Below, piece after piece: positions 54,101-61,688 of a DNA stretch of 64,000 nt. A model generated the notes under the pieces. It did not search any database and was not told the origin of the DNA. It saw only the letters and a list, made by a program, of their open reading frames with translations. This DNA is from Charina bottae (taxonomy: Eukaryota; Chordata; Lepidosauria; Squamata; Charinaidae), in the NCBI GenBank assembly GCA_023362775.1, contig JALMGJ010000002.1:28363414-28427413 (forward strand), in the 5' to 3' direction. Made by a program: the position numbers and the translations under genes. Numbering within the stretch: position 1 is the first letter of the stretch; every line of letters starts with the position of its first letter.

Positions 54101-56935
54101 TGATTGTGCTCTCTCCCAGAGGTGCTAAGGCACTATTAGTTCCCCCCAAATCTGATGCAGGATAAGAATTTTCCTAGATATACATGTAAACTGTATCCTA
54201 GGTATACAGTAAACTGTACATATAAGACTCCCTTGTATAGAACAAGACAATTGTAACCTGTCTTGAGTAACAAAGTATTTCATGCACTGTCTGGAATATT
54301 GCTACAACCTTCTTCTGTTAGGACCATGAAATGAAAGTGAAGACTGACTCCTTGGCTCAGAAACTAGACAAGACCACCATGTGTGATCACAGGAGAGGGC
54401 TGAGGATGGCTAGAGCATTCTGATGGTTGTTTCATTTGCAAATGGGGAAAATTGCTTTGCAAGGATAGAGGTATCTCTGTCATTACAGCATCCCAAATCA
54501 GCACTGATGTTTCAACTTTGGAAGATTTAGCAACATAATCTCTCTCTCTCTCTCTCTCTCTCTCACACTCACTCACTCACTCACTCACTCACTCACTCAC
54601 TCTCAAATGTTGGGCAATTGTTGTTTGGAATATCTCTCCCCTCCCTACACTCAATTTAGCACTGAGGAATTGAAGGGAGAGCATTGATGGACCCTCAAAG
54701 GAGAAGTCTCACCTGCCATGGCTGTACCATCTGGGGTTTCTGGTGGTCTCCAACCCGCATCCTCCTCCTGTTAAGTTGGGAGGAAGAGGCAGCATTGAGG
54801 ACCAAGGCAAGAGCTTGCATTGCTGTGGAAATACTGGAGGCATCCTCAGACATGATCCTTGCAACCACATCATGGGGTGGGAATTCCCAGTTCTCTTTTT
54901 CTAGGCATCTTTCCCAAACTTTCTTAGACAACACAGGGCTGGAATAGGAACACTGGAATACTGCCTTCCCATATTGCTGGATAGAAAAGTAATATGATTT
55001 AAAGTCATAATATTGTGTCATTTTCTTTGCCTGGGTGCGGAAGGAAAACAAAGCATGTTTGTTTTGGAGATCAACCCAGTAGTAAAACATTTTTATACAC
55101 ATATCTGGCAAAGTTGTTGCAATCCACACTTTTCCCCCAACGAAGTAAGTAATATTTTTAGTACTGTCTAGTAGACTTGACAGAAATATTATGGTCTGAA
55201 GATCCAGTTGAAAAACTGTAATTTTTACTGAACTATTGATAAGAAAAAGGAGACTTTGCCCTTTTTTCCCCATAAATATTTGTTCGTTACTTGTATACGT
55301 ATTCATTGCTGGGATGGTTTCTGAGAGGACAATGCAAATCCCATTTTTTAAAGCTACAGTTGTGAAGGATCTTTTAAAGTTTTCTCCTCTTTCATTTTCC
55401 TGAGAAAGGAGGGCAATCCACGTCCATCGGAAATGCAGGAGCAGCTTGACAATTGCTGAGTAAGGAGGTTCTTCTTTTGGACTCATTCGGTAGAAAAAGG
55501 GAAAATGATTACTTTGCTCAGGAATGTGGCTGAGAACCCCATAGCTGATCTAAGATGAAAGAGAAATATTGGTAGTTTGTGTCCCTTGTAATGTTAAAAA
55601 GGTGCTTAAATGGAAGGGCCTCCTTTCCCCACTGCTAAGAGAAGTTTCCAGAAAACGTGCCTGACATTTTCTGGCTCCCTTAGTGTCATGTCCTATTCCC
55701 CTGTTCACTCCATTTGAGGCTAGGGGGGTCCGACCTTTTCAGTGGGTGATCTTCTTGGGTGACCCTCATGGATGATCCTCATGCACCACAACCTTCTGGT
55801 CAAACCCTACCCATGCAGCTAAGCATGGCTGATGGATTGGATGCAGTGGGGCACTTTTGCTGCCAACAGCTGAGGCTCACATGAGCCCTACACACTCCTT
55901 GGTTCACCCACATTGCAGAGCAGACTTTGCAAGTGATCCTGGATAGATAGGAGCATCTTAATACATTGGAAGAGAGATATGTCTATGAAGGTTCTCAGTC
56001 ATCCAGGTAGAATTGTCTGTAGCTTGAATCATGTCAACTGGATTTCTATTTTCTCAGTGGAAATGTTTCGCTCCTTATCCAAGGAGCTTCTTCAGTCTGA
56101 GCAAAGTTAGTAAGAGAATCCTAAATATGTTTCTAGGTAGCTGTGTAACCTTACACCTGGGGCTAGGTCATGGTTATATTGAGATGTTATTTTTAAGTCC
56201 TTTTATCATCTAAAGGAGGATCGTTAAGATCACCATGCTGCTGTTGAGCTTGTGAAATGGTCTTAATCTTCCTAGGCACAGAAGACAAAGTGGGGAGGAA
56301 GATGGGGGAGAGATTGTGCCTGAGGCCCCCACCTCTATTCAAGGAAGGATTTTCCAAGTTGGCATAAATGGATTCCTTGACCCCTCTCTCAAACCACCTA
56401 TCTTCTCTGTCTAGAGTTCAGAGCACTCCTCACTGCAACTGTACATTGGAGAAACCAAACAACTTTTGTACAGGAGGATGGCCCAACACAGGAGAAGTAA
56501 CACCACAGGACCAGAGTCAGCAGTTTATTTTCATCTAAAGGAAAAAGGACACTCATTTGAGGACATTAATGTTCACATTTCACGCTTTGTCCTCTGTGCC
56601 TAGGAAGATTAAGACCATTTCACAAGCTCAACAGCAGCATGGTGATCTTAACGATCCTCCTTTAGATGATAAAAGGACTTAAAAATAACATCTCAATATA
56701 ACCATGACCTAGCCCCAGGTGTAAGGTCACACAGCTACCTAGAAACATATTTAGGATTCCCTTACTAACTTTGCTCAGACTGAAGAAGCTCCTTGGATAA
56801 GGAGCGAAACGTTTCCACTGAGAAAATAGAAATCCAGTTGACATGATTCAAGCTACAGACATTGGAAGAGAGAACTCTCCTGATTTACCAGGGACACAGA
56901 CACAGACACAGACACAGACACAGACACAGACACAG

Positions 56936-56974
<39 letters not shown>

Positions 56975-58952
56975 CACTATTTTAGCTTCATACCTGTGGG
57001 ATTTTGTAGGTGCCCAAGACAGTAGAAATATGATCAAAGAGTTCAGGGTCGGTCTCTTCAAGAACTGCAAGTAGGTTCTGTTGTCTTCCACATCTGTAGT
57101 TTGGGATATTCTCCTGCCCTGTAGACAGCAGGTCCATCATGGCCTCATAGGTCATTCTTGCATTGAAAAAGTTCTCATAGAGGTTGTAGCCCAGGGTGAT
57201 GTTGGGTAAGAGCCTTGGATTGTGGTTGATCTCACGAACAGCAAACAGGAACGGCAGGATATGGTAGAAGATCATTGGTGCACTGCAGCATAACAGATAT
57301 CAAAAGGTCATTAATTTCAGTTTGGATTTTCTTCTTCAGTTCATAAAAGCATGTCATATTGACTAAGTTTTATATTTATATATTGAAATGAGGACAATAT
57401 TAGCAGACACACATTGCTCAACTAAAAAATAGGAAGCTAATGAAAACTTTATTTATAGGGCGTTTTTGGATTATAGACTTTTTTGGACATTTCTATTAGA
57501 AGGATAGTGGAATTGACCCCAATGGGAGCTTCTTCCCAAAACAAACACCAAAGAGAGTAAACCTGGTATGTCAGGTTCAAAAGGATCCTACCAAAAACAT
57601 CAGAGCTGATTGTAACTATCATTTTCTCCAAATTAAGATGAGGAAAATAACTCTTACAGCATCGCTAACTAAGTTAGGAAAAGTGGAAGAAGAAATTGGA
57701 GAAAACAAGTAAAAGAAAGTGGAGAAGTTTCTTAGTATTTTAACTCTTTCAATTTGTTTACAATAAACTTCTGCAAAAACAAAACTTTATTTTATTTACT
57801 TAGTTCTTTACAGGACTTCTATGGCTGCCTACCCTTACCCCAGGTGCCAGACCAAACATCCTCTCAGCTCAACCCCATATCCTAGCCCAATGTTTGGGGA
57901 AGGGCCAGGTCTTCACAGCCCTCCTGAAGGGTAAAAGGGGAGTGTTACCAAGTGTACATACATGTACATATTAATTCTTCCTATTACACCACCCAGGAGG
58001 TGACTAATGGCTGGTTTCAAGTGCTGGTAAATAAACTCTTCAGCAGTTGGTATTAGCTGCATGGAGATGACCCCCAACTCAACATTAGACCAGATATTGT
58101 TTTGTTCCAGAATATTTATGGCTTTAGAGTTATTGCCCTATATTCAGAAATCTTTAATGTCATCCTCTGGAGCTAAACCATCAGCTTATAAATTAAGGCC
58201 TCTGTCCTCCTTGAATTTGGTTTTTAAAAGGTATTCCTTTTATTTAAAATGAAGGTAAAATGGAAGGCACAGAAGCTTACAAATGAGGTAAAAGGCATTG
58301 GTTGGAAAGAAAGGTGGGAAAGGGTGGAAGGAAGGATAGAGTGCAATGTAGGGGGGAAGAGGAGATGGTGTGGAGGAGGCTCAAGGGGTCGCCTTTTGCT
58401 TAGAGGGTATCTGCTGACTCTCCAGAGGACCAAGGGAATCATTGTGGGGACAGGCGGCAGAACCCCACCCATGCTAAAGGCATCTTGGGAGGGTCCTGCC
58501 AAGGCTGCCCAGTGTTGATGCTGACCCTTGTGGAAGAACTTGAAAGGAGCTATGCATGCTCAGCATTCAAAAATCATCATGTGCCACAGGAGCCTTTCCC
58601 CTAAAGTATATTGGGGGAAGCAATAATGACTTTACTTTCTCAAGGTTAGAAATCGGAAAAAGGAAGTCATTCCTTATAAAAAGACTTTGGAGTGGGGTAA
58701 AATCAATCACCAGAATACTGTACATGCCAAAAATTACCTTCCAAATTTGTGGGTTGGAGGCTCGGAGAAAATATTTGGGAAAACTGCAGGAAATATTGCA
58801 GATGTTATTCCACTAATCAGGTAATCTCCAGGCTTATAGAAATTAAAGTCCTTTTTTTCTTCTATTATCACCTTCAGTGGACATTTCATCAGCATGGTGG
58901 CACAGGGAATTTGGGACAGGAGGAGAAATAGCTGCATTTGTAGCAGCAGCAT
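44287..58952 (-). CDS. VMN2R-like: V2R gene B: type-2 vomeronasal receptor, complete six-exon gene
   Basis: Tandem paralogue of gene A. Exons (minus strand): 58738-58952, 56994-57282, 54713-55549, 52000-52227, 46504-46630 (or 46627), 44287-45197. This gives 867 or 868 codons plus stop, all frames continuous. Signal peptide [18 protein letters not shown]; Venus-flytrap domain exons 1-4; cysteine-rich [11 protein letters not shown] and CCYDCSLC; seven-helix exon 6. Exon sizes equal those of gene A except exon 3 (+27). Possible polyadenylation signal ATTAAA at 44254-44249. Two splice oddities: a weak exon 4 donor and a changed exon 5 acceptor. Probably functional; exact orthologue unknown. Confidence 0.9.
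45198..46503 (-). other. V2R gene B intron 5, with a 150-base tandem duplication overlapping exon 5
   Basis: 1.3 kb. 46181-46330 and 46388-46537 are near-identical copies of the intron flank plus the last part of exon 5 including its donor. The copy nearer the 3' end therefore holds an extra exon end ([10 protein letters not shown] with GTAGGT) but lacks the exon's 5' part. 45290-45520 aligns with gene A intron 5. No transposon recognised. Confidence 0.8.
46504..46630 (-). CDS. VMN2R-like: V2R gene B exon 5 (cysteine-rich domain)
   Basis: [16 protein letters not shown], then [20 protein letters not shown], donor GTAGGT. Upstream reads TTTAGATGGTGCC. The second AG present in gene A (TTTAGAAGGTGCC) is lost, so splicing must use TTTAG, adding one Met before VPSS (127 bp instead of 124). 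Reading frame is unaffected. Confidence 0.9.
47075..47364. mobile_element. hAT-type MITE in V2R gene B intron 4
   Basis: 290 bp with inverted ends CAGAGCTTTCCAAACT and AGTTTGGAAAGCTCTG (perfect 16 bp) and an 8-base duplication CCTTAGTC (47067-47074 and 47365-47372), the hAT signature. Inside are two tandem copies each of CGACACACTCTTACAGCAGG and GCACAAGGCAGGCACTAGG. No transposase. Confidence 0.93.
47715..48244 (+). repeat. 5' LTR of Copia-3
   Basis: TGTTGGAATC to GATCTTCA, 530 bp; the 3' LTR has the same ends and order but lacks about 200 internal bases after GAGAGGCCAT. Confidence 0.92.
48245..48262 (+). other. Copia-3 primer binding site (half initiator tRNA-Met)
   Basis: GGGTTATGGGCC (48247-48258), two bases after the LTR, is the exact complement of GGCCCATAACCC, the anticodon arm of vertebrate initiator tRNA-Met, not of any tRNA 3' end. 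Confidence 0.78.
48489..49692 (+). pseudogene. Copia-3 gag and protease remnants
   Basis: N-terminal piece 48489-48695 ([18 protein letters not shown]). The zinc knuckle is [14 protein letters not shown] at about 49468, with the second Cys of CCHC changed to Phe. The protease site reads [11 protein letters not shown] where an active D-S/T-G would be expected. Split by a BovB insert at 48998-49280. Confidence 0.72.
48998..49280 (+). mobile_element. BovB/RTE LINE 3' end inserted in Copia-3
   Basis: Encodes the last 90 or so residues ([51 protein letters not shown]) plus the CAACAACAACA end. Exact duplication ACAGAGGATCAA at 48986-48997 and 49281-49292. Confidence 0.95.
49857..50010 (-). mobile_element. 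154-base PLE terminal insert in Copia-3
   Basis: Only the last 154 bases of a PLE-A-type element, inserted with a perfect 18-base duplication GAAGAAGGGCCATACAAT (49839-49856 and 50011-50028). Ends CGACTATAC, the full 3' terminus also seen at 11503. No coding sequence, so this is a dead-on-arrival or short non-autonomous copy carrying the ribozyme-like motif. Confidence 0.93.
49941..49983 (-). ncRNA. Hammerhead-ribozyme-like motif in the PLE insert
   Basis: Best preserved of the PLE-A type. Stem I TCCT with AGGA (4 pairs), CTGAAGA, stem II GCCAG with CTGGT, GAAA, C, GTT, predicted cleavage before AGGA. All conserved hammerhead core positions are present. Confidence 0.65.
50500..51449 (+). pseudogene. 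Copia-3 reverse transcriptase and RNase H
   Basis: [17 protein letters not shown], a stop, then [67 protein letters not shown] (catalytic FVDD). RNase H end: [38 protein letters not shown]. The middle of RNase H is deleted near 51050-51140. Confidence 0.88.
51481..51808 (+). repeat. 3' LTR of Copia-3
   Basis: 328 bp TGTTGGAATC to GATCTTCA, preceded by the purine tract TGAGAAGGGG and followed by GTACC. Confidence 0.92.
52000..52227 (-). CDS. VMN2R-like: V2R gene B exon 4
   Basis: 228 bp; acceptor TCTATGTCTTTGCAG; encodes [50 protein letters not shown]. The donor is AAG|GTAGCT, weaker than GTAAGT of gene A (consensus positions +4 and +5 both changed). Confidence 0.92.
53601..53806 (+). mobile_element. 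tRNA-derived SINE (second family)
   Basis: tRNA-like head CCAGTTTGGGGTAGTGGTTG, box A TAGTGGTTGAGG (53617-53628), box B-like GAGTTCACATCC (53655-53666), then CCAGCTAGGTGACC, CCAAGAAAACTGCAGGGAC and CCAGGAGTCAAAAACTGA. A minus-strand 3' piece of the same family lies at 13722-13836. Confidence 0.75.
54538..54603 (+). repeat. (CT)n(CACT)n microsatellite
   Basis: About 13 CT units followed by nine CACT units, about 110 bases inside intron 3 from the exon 3 donor. Confidence 0.95.
54713..55549 (-). CDS. VMN2R-like: V2R gene B exon 3 (ligand-binding domain)
   Basis: 837 bp, 279 codons, phase 0. Acceptor TTTCATCTTAG, donor CAG|GTGAGA. Encodes [106 protein letters not shown]. Nine extra residues relative to gene A fall in the variable loop around [15 protein letters not shown]. 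Confidence 0.95.
56053..56102 (-). ncRNA. Hammerhead-like motif, left arm of PLE-C
   Basis: CTCAG/CTGAG outer stem, CTGAAGA, stem II GCTCCTT with AAGGAGC, GAAA, but CATT instead of CGTT, which removes the stem III C-G pair; probably inactive. Confidence 0.55.
56774..56822 (+). ncRNA. Hammerhead-ribozyme-like motif, right arm of PLE-C
   Basis: Outer stem I CTCAG with CTGAG, A-T closing pair, core CTGAAGA (56780-56786), perfect 7-pair stem II GCTCCTT/AAGGAGC with GGAT loop, GAAA (56806-56809), C-G stem III pair, GTT with predicted cleavage after T56813. All core positions fit. Confidence 0.68.
56893..56971 (+). repeat. (CAGACA)n(CA)n microsatellite next to exon 2 donor
   Basis: About seven ACAGAC units then about 16 CA units. 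Read with the gene it is a (TG)n(TGTCTG)n tract starting about 22 bases after the exon 2 5' splice site. Confidence 0.95.
56994..57282 (-). CDS. VMN2R-like: V2R gene B exon 2
   Basis: 289 bp; acceptor TATGCTGCAG, donor CAG|GTATGA. Encodes [57 protein letters not shown]. Open and equal in length to gene A exon 2. Confidence 0.95.
57283..58737 (-). other. V2R gene B intron 1 with a CR1 3' fragment
   Basis: 1.46 kb. About 57780-57940 on the minus strand reads [15 protein letters not shown] (FRRALKTWLF is the CR1 C terminus), then GGGTAGGCAGCCATAGAAG and an AAATAAA-type tail: a CR1/L2-like 3' end. The purine-rich 58250-58500 block has no recognised content. Confidence 0.5.
58738..58952 (-). CDS. 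VMN2R-like: V2R gene B exon 1 (signal peptide)
   Basis: 215 bp from ATG to donor GGAAG|GTAATT. Leader [18 protein letters not shown], then [29 protein letters not shown] second in-frame ATG five codons on would also give a signal peptide. Confidence 0.92.
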
Positions 58953-58989
58953 TTTTCATCTATCGATGGAGATCCTTCCTAGAGTTCTC

Positions 58990-59345
58990 TCTCCATCAGA
59001 GAGTTGGATCTGAGAGCTCACAAAACTGCACAGCTGCAGTGAAGATGGTCCAGCTTGGCCCCAGATCTGTAAGAGGATCCTGCAACTTAAATGTGTCACA
59101 GTCCCTGCCCAGTCGTACCCCAGTTTTTGCTCTCAGCAGAGCAGGAGGTAGTAACAGGTCGGGTTTTCAGTTGTTGTATATCCTATTTTTGGTCCCATTG
59201 GTTGAAAACTAATGGTGGTGGTGGTGGAAGTCCCATCAACTTTGTTCAAAATAGAATAAATAATCATGATTGTAATAATTAGAGTGGGAATTGGGAATGA
59301 CTCTTGCGACAGAGGTGTGCAGTTGGAGAAAACAGTTTTGCTTGA
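58990..59345 (-). promoter_or_regulatory. 5' flank of V2R gene B, conserved with gene A
   Basis: Paralogous to 34460-34805; conserved words include GAAGATGGTCCAGC, TCAGCAGAGCAGGAGGTAGT, GGGAATTGGGAATGACTC, AGAGGTGTGCAGTTGGAG. The core AGCAGAGCAGGA(A/G)GTAGT lies about 175-200 bases upstream of the ATG in both genes. Confidence 0.5.
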
Positions 59346-60076
59346 CTCAGGGGCATAGTGTGAGTTCAAGAGTCAGGAAGGGAACAATTGAGGGAAGTTT
59401 GACTGCCTTTTACTCTAGAAACTTTTTCTTGAGATGCTAGAGATTGTAATGTGCTAAAAGAATTGAGCCTTTTTAACTAGCCAGTGGAGACATTCTAATT
59501 CTGCCTCTCTCTCTTCTCTCTGGAAGAACAATGTAAATATTTTTCAGGCCTCAGGAAACCCCTGCATATTCAGGCTCAAATATAATCCAGAAGTTACAAA
59601 ATTATTACATTTGTTTCATGTATAGTCCTGTATATAACATTAACATTGTTATTAACATAAAAATAAAGAATAAAACTTACCTCTTTAATGTGAGGTTGCC
59701 TGAATTTTAAATATTTTTAAAAATAAATCCCTAGTGACCTCTTGCAGAACCTCTTGCATGGCAGTGAATTGCCAATCCTGGGCAAAGGCTGGAAAACCTG
59801 ATGCATTTCAGTTGTAGTTCTATTCCCACAACAGTGAAGTCCACATCCTGACCATGGTTACATTACCAGGGAGAATCAGTAATCCTACCTACAGTGGAGA
59901 CTCATCACTAAGTTGAAACAAGAACTGTTTTTTTTCAGAGCTGTACCAGGGTGGTGGAAACCAATCCTTGAAAAAAATAGTTGGACCCTTAAGGAATTTC
60001 CTTCATCTTGCTTTGGCATTAAGGGAAAAATAGGCTAGTCATTAGATTTAATATTCGTAGGAAAGAAAACACTTAC

Positions 60077-60200
60077 CTTCTTGTGTGGAAATCATTCATT
60101 CCATACACGGAGAACAGTCATAGTGGCAAACTGGTGCTCCTTCCCTTTTGAGGTTGGTGTATCCTAGGAGACAACATTCAGTACATCTAGACAATGACAC
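60077..60200 (-). pseudogene. Orphan V2R exon 5 (third V2R copy)
   Basis: 124 bp, same size and splice sites (TTTAGAAG acceptor, GTAAGT donor) as the other exon 5s. [33 protein letters not shown], then TGA in place of the Gly codon of CMEGT. One cysteine is also His. Flanking intron 5 sequence at 59935-60070 aligns with 46085-46200 of gene B. No exon 6 follows before gene B starts, so this is a remnant of a deleted V2R. Confidence 0.9.
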
Positions 60201-60813
60201 CTTCTAAAAATAAAGAAAATGTGTGGATGATGGATGGGAGGGTGTTATATGGGTGGAATTGAAAGTTGGGCTGGGATCACACAAAGGTCTAAATCTTTAT
60301 TCTGATCACGGTTTGTTGGATGTGACATATAGAGTTAACATATCACACTAAGTCATCAAACAGCTGTACACACCATCATCTTTGCATTCATACAGCATAA
60401 AGAAATAAAATCAACCAAATTTTAAGGTAATGAATGAACCTGAGGCTTGAGCTGGGATTAATCCCCAGGTATTCCTGGCCCTTACTGAAAACAAGCTTTG
60501 CAGGGCAGAAAGTCTGGGCTACCTGCTTATGTGTGCTTATGTGTGTTTCATTGTGTTTATTACATTTATTGTTTCAGAATTTTGTAATCTGTTGGAATTT
60601 CTGTGTAAAAATCATATCAAATCAAATGGTATTCTCTACTGTGATTCCCTAGCATGTAAATCCCTAGCATGTAAGTCCCTAGCACAATCCCACAGGTTAT
60701 GCGTTGCCCAGTGTGGAAGATATGCTGTTTTGCTGCGTTGAATCTGGCTGAACAGGGGGTTTGTTTTTGAGGCTGCATTTTGGAGTAAACGTGTTTTTCT
60801 TTGAGTGGTAAGC

Positions 60814-61688
60814 ATGGCTGCTACTGGGCTAACTAGTCTGCCTTTTGAGCGCTTGGATGGCACAAACTATCGGACCTGGTGTGTGAAAATCAAGTCTTTC
60901 TTCCTAAAAGAAGGATTGTGGAAGTATGTGAAAGACGCACCTCCAGCTGGTGCCGTTTCTGATGAAGTGCAGTTGTGTTTGGATCGTGCTTATGGCAATT
61001 TGATTCTGGGTCTGGAATAATCGCAGCTACTGCATATTAGCAATCTAGACACTGCACAAGCATGTTGGGAGGCTCTCAAAGCCATTTATTCCAAGCAAAC
61101 CTCTGCTGCCATTGTTGGTCTATCACGTCAGCTGTACAATTTGAAGCTGCAGCCCGGTGGAAACATGATGACCCACCTCCATAAACTCAAGACTTTGTTT
61201 CTTGAACTTGAGGAGCAGGATGTTGTGGTCCAGATACCCAGAGAGCTTGCATTATATTGTCAAGCTTGGACAGCAGTTTTGACATGCTCATCGAGGCAAC
61301 TCAGACGTTAAGACCCCAAGACCTTACTGTGGATTACCTAACAAATCGGCTGCAAGAAATCCAGCAGGCCCGTGACCTGGAGAGGATGCAGGGTAAGCCA
61401 CCTGTTGCTGTTCCTGAGGCTTCTAAACAGCGTTTTCCTGCTGGAACAGAGTCTGCCTGTGCTGTGAGGAGATGTTACTGGTGCAATTCGACCCAACAGT
61501 TCTTGAAAGACTGTCCCCAGCCACCTCGCCCGGCGGGTAGTGCCAGTGGAAGGAGGTTCGTACGAAAGAAGGGGAAGCCACCTAGACAACGTACCCAAGT
61601 GTCTGCTCTGCTCATGGCTGTGAGCAAGCGATCCCCAGAGACTTGGCTCTTGGACCTGGCTTGTAGCCAAATCGTGAACAAACAATGA
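60814..61688 (+). pseudogene. Copia-2 gag with one stop and a frameshift
   Basis: MAATGLTSLPFERLDGTNY, TWCVKIKSFFLKEGLWKYV, then TAA at 61018 (GAATAATCG; CAA to TAA change likely). In frame it continues SQLLHISNLDTAQACWEALK, LSRQLYNLKLQPGGNMMTHL; a frameshift lies near 61250, then SSLDSSFDMLIEATQTLRPQ. The zinc knuckle is CYWCNSTQQFLKDC, with Gln at the His position. The protease site at the end reads WLLDLACSQ instead of a D-S/T-G triad. Confidence 0.85.

Larger units (their letters stand above)
52228..54712 (-). other. V2R gene B intron 3
   Basis: 2.5 kb. Holds a tRNA-derived SINE (53601-53806) and a (CT)n(CACT)n microsatellite (54538-54603). The part adjoining exon 4 stays open on the minus strand to 52548 without a V2R match. 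52700-53500 is GC-richer sequence with no feature I recognise. Confidence 0.55.
55978..56858. mobile_element. PLE-C: palindromic Penelope-like insertion in V2R gene B intron 2
   Basis: 881 bases between exact 15-base duplications ACATTGGAAGAGAGA (55963-55977 and 56859-56873). Plus strand from about 56430 encodes the GIY-YIG nuclease start ([38 protein letters not shown]), an internal deletion, then the 3' UTR. Minus strand from about 56410 encodes the nuclease end ([33 protein letters not shown]) and the same 3' UTR. The arms, about 56000-56290 and 56594-56858, are near-identical inverted repeats. Confidence 0.9.

Noticed and set aside
54364..54576. Open frame with [10 protein letters not shown]
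   Set aside because: Product of the (CT)n(CACT)n microsatellite.
60590..60694. Complete 5' LTR of Copia-2
   Set aside because: Only 105 bases from a TG to a CA before the primer site, no similarity to the Copia-1 LTR and no second copy in the window; kept as uncertain.
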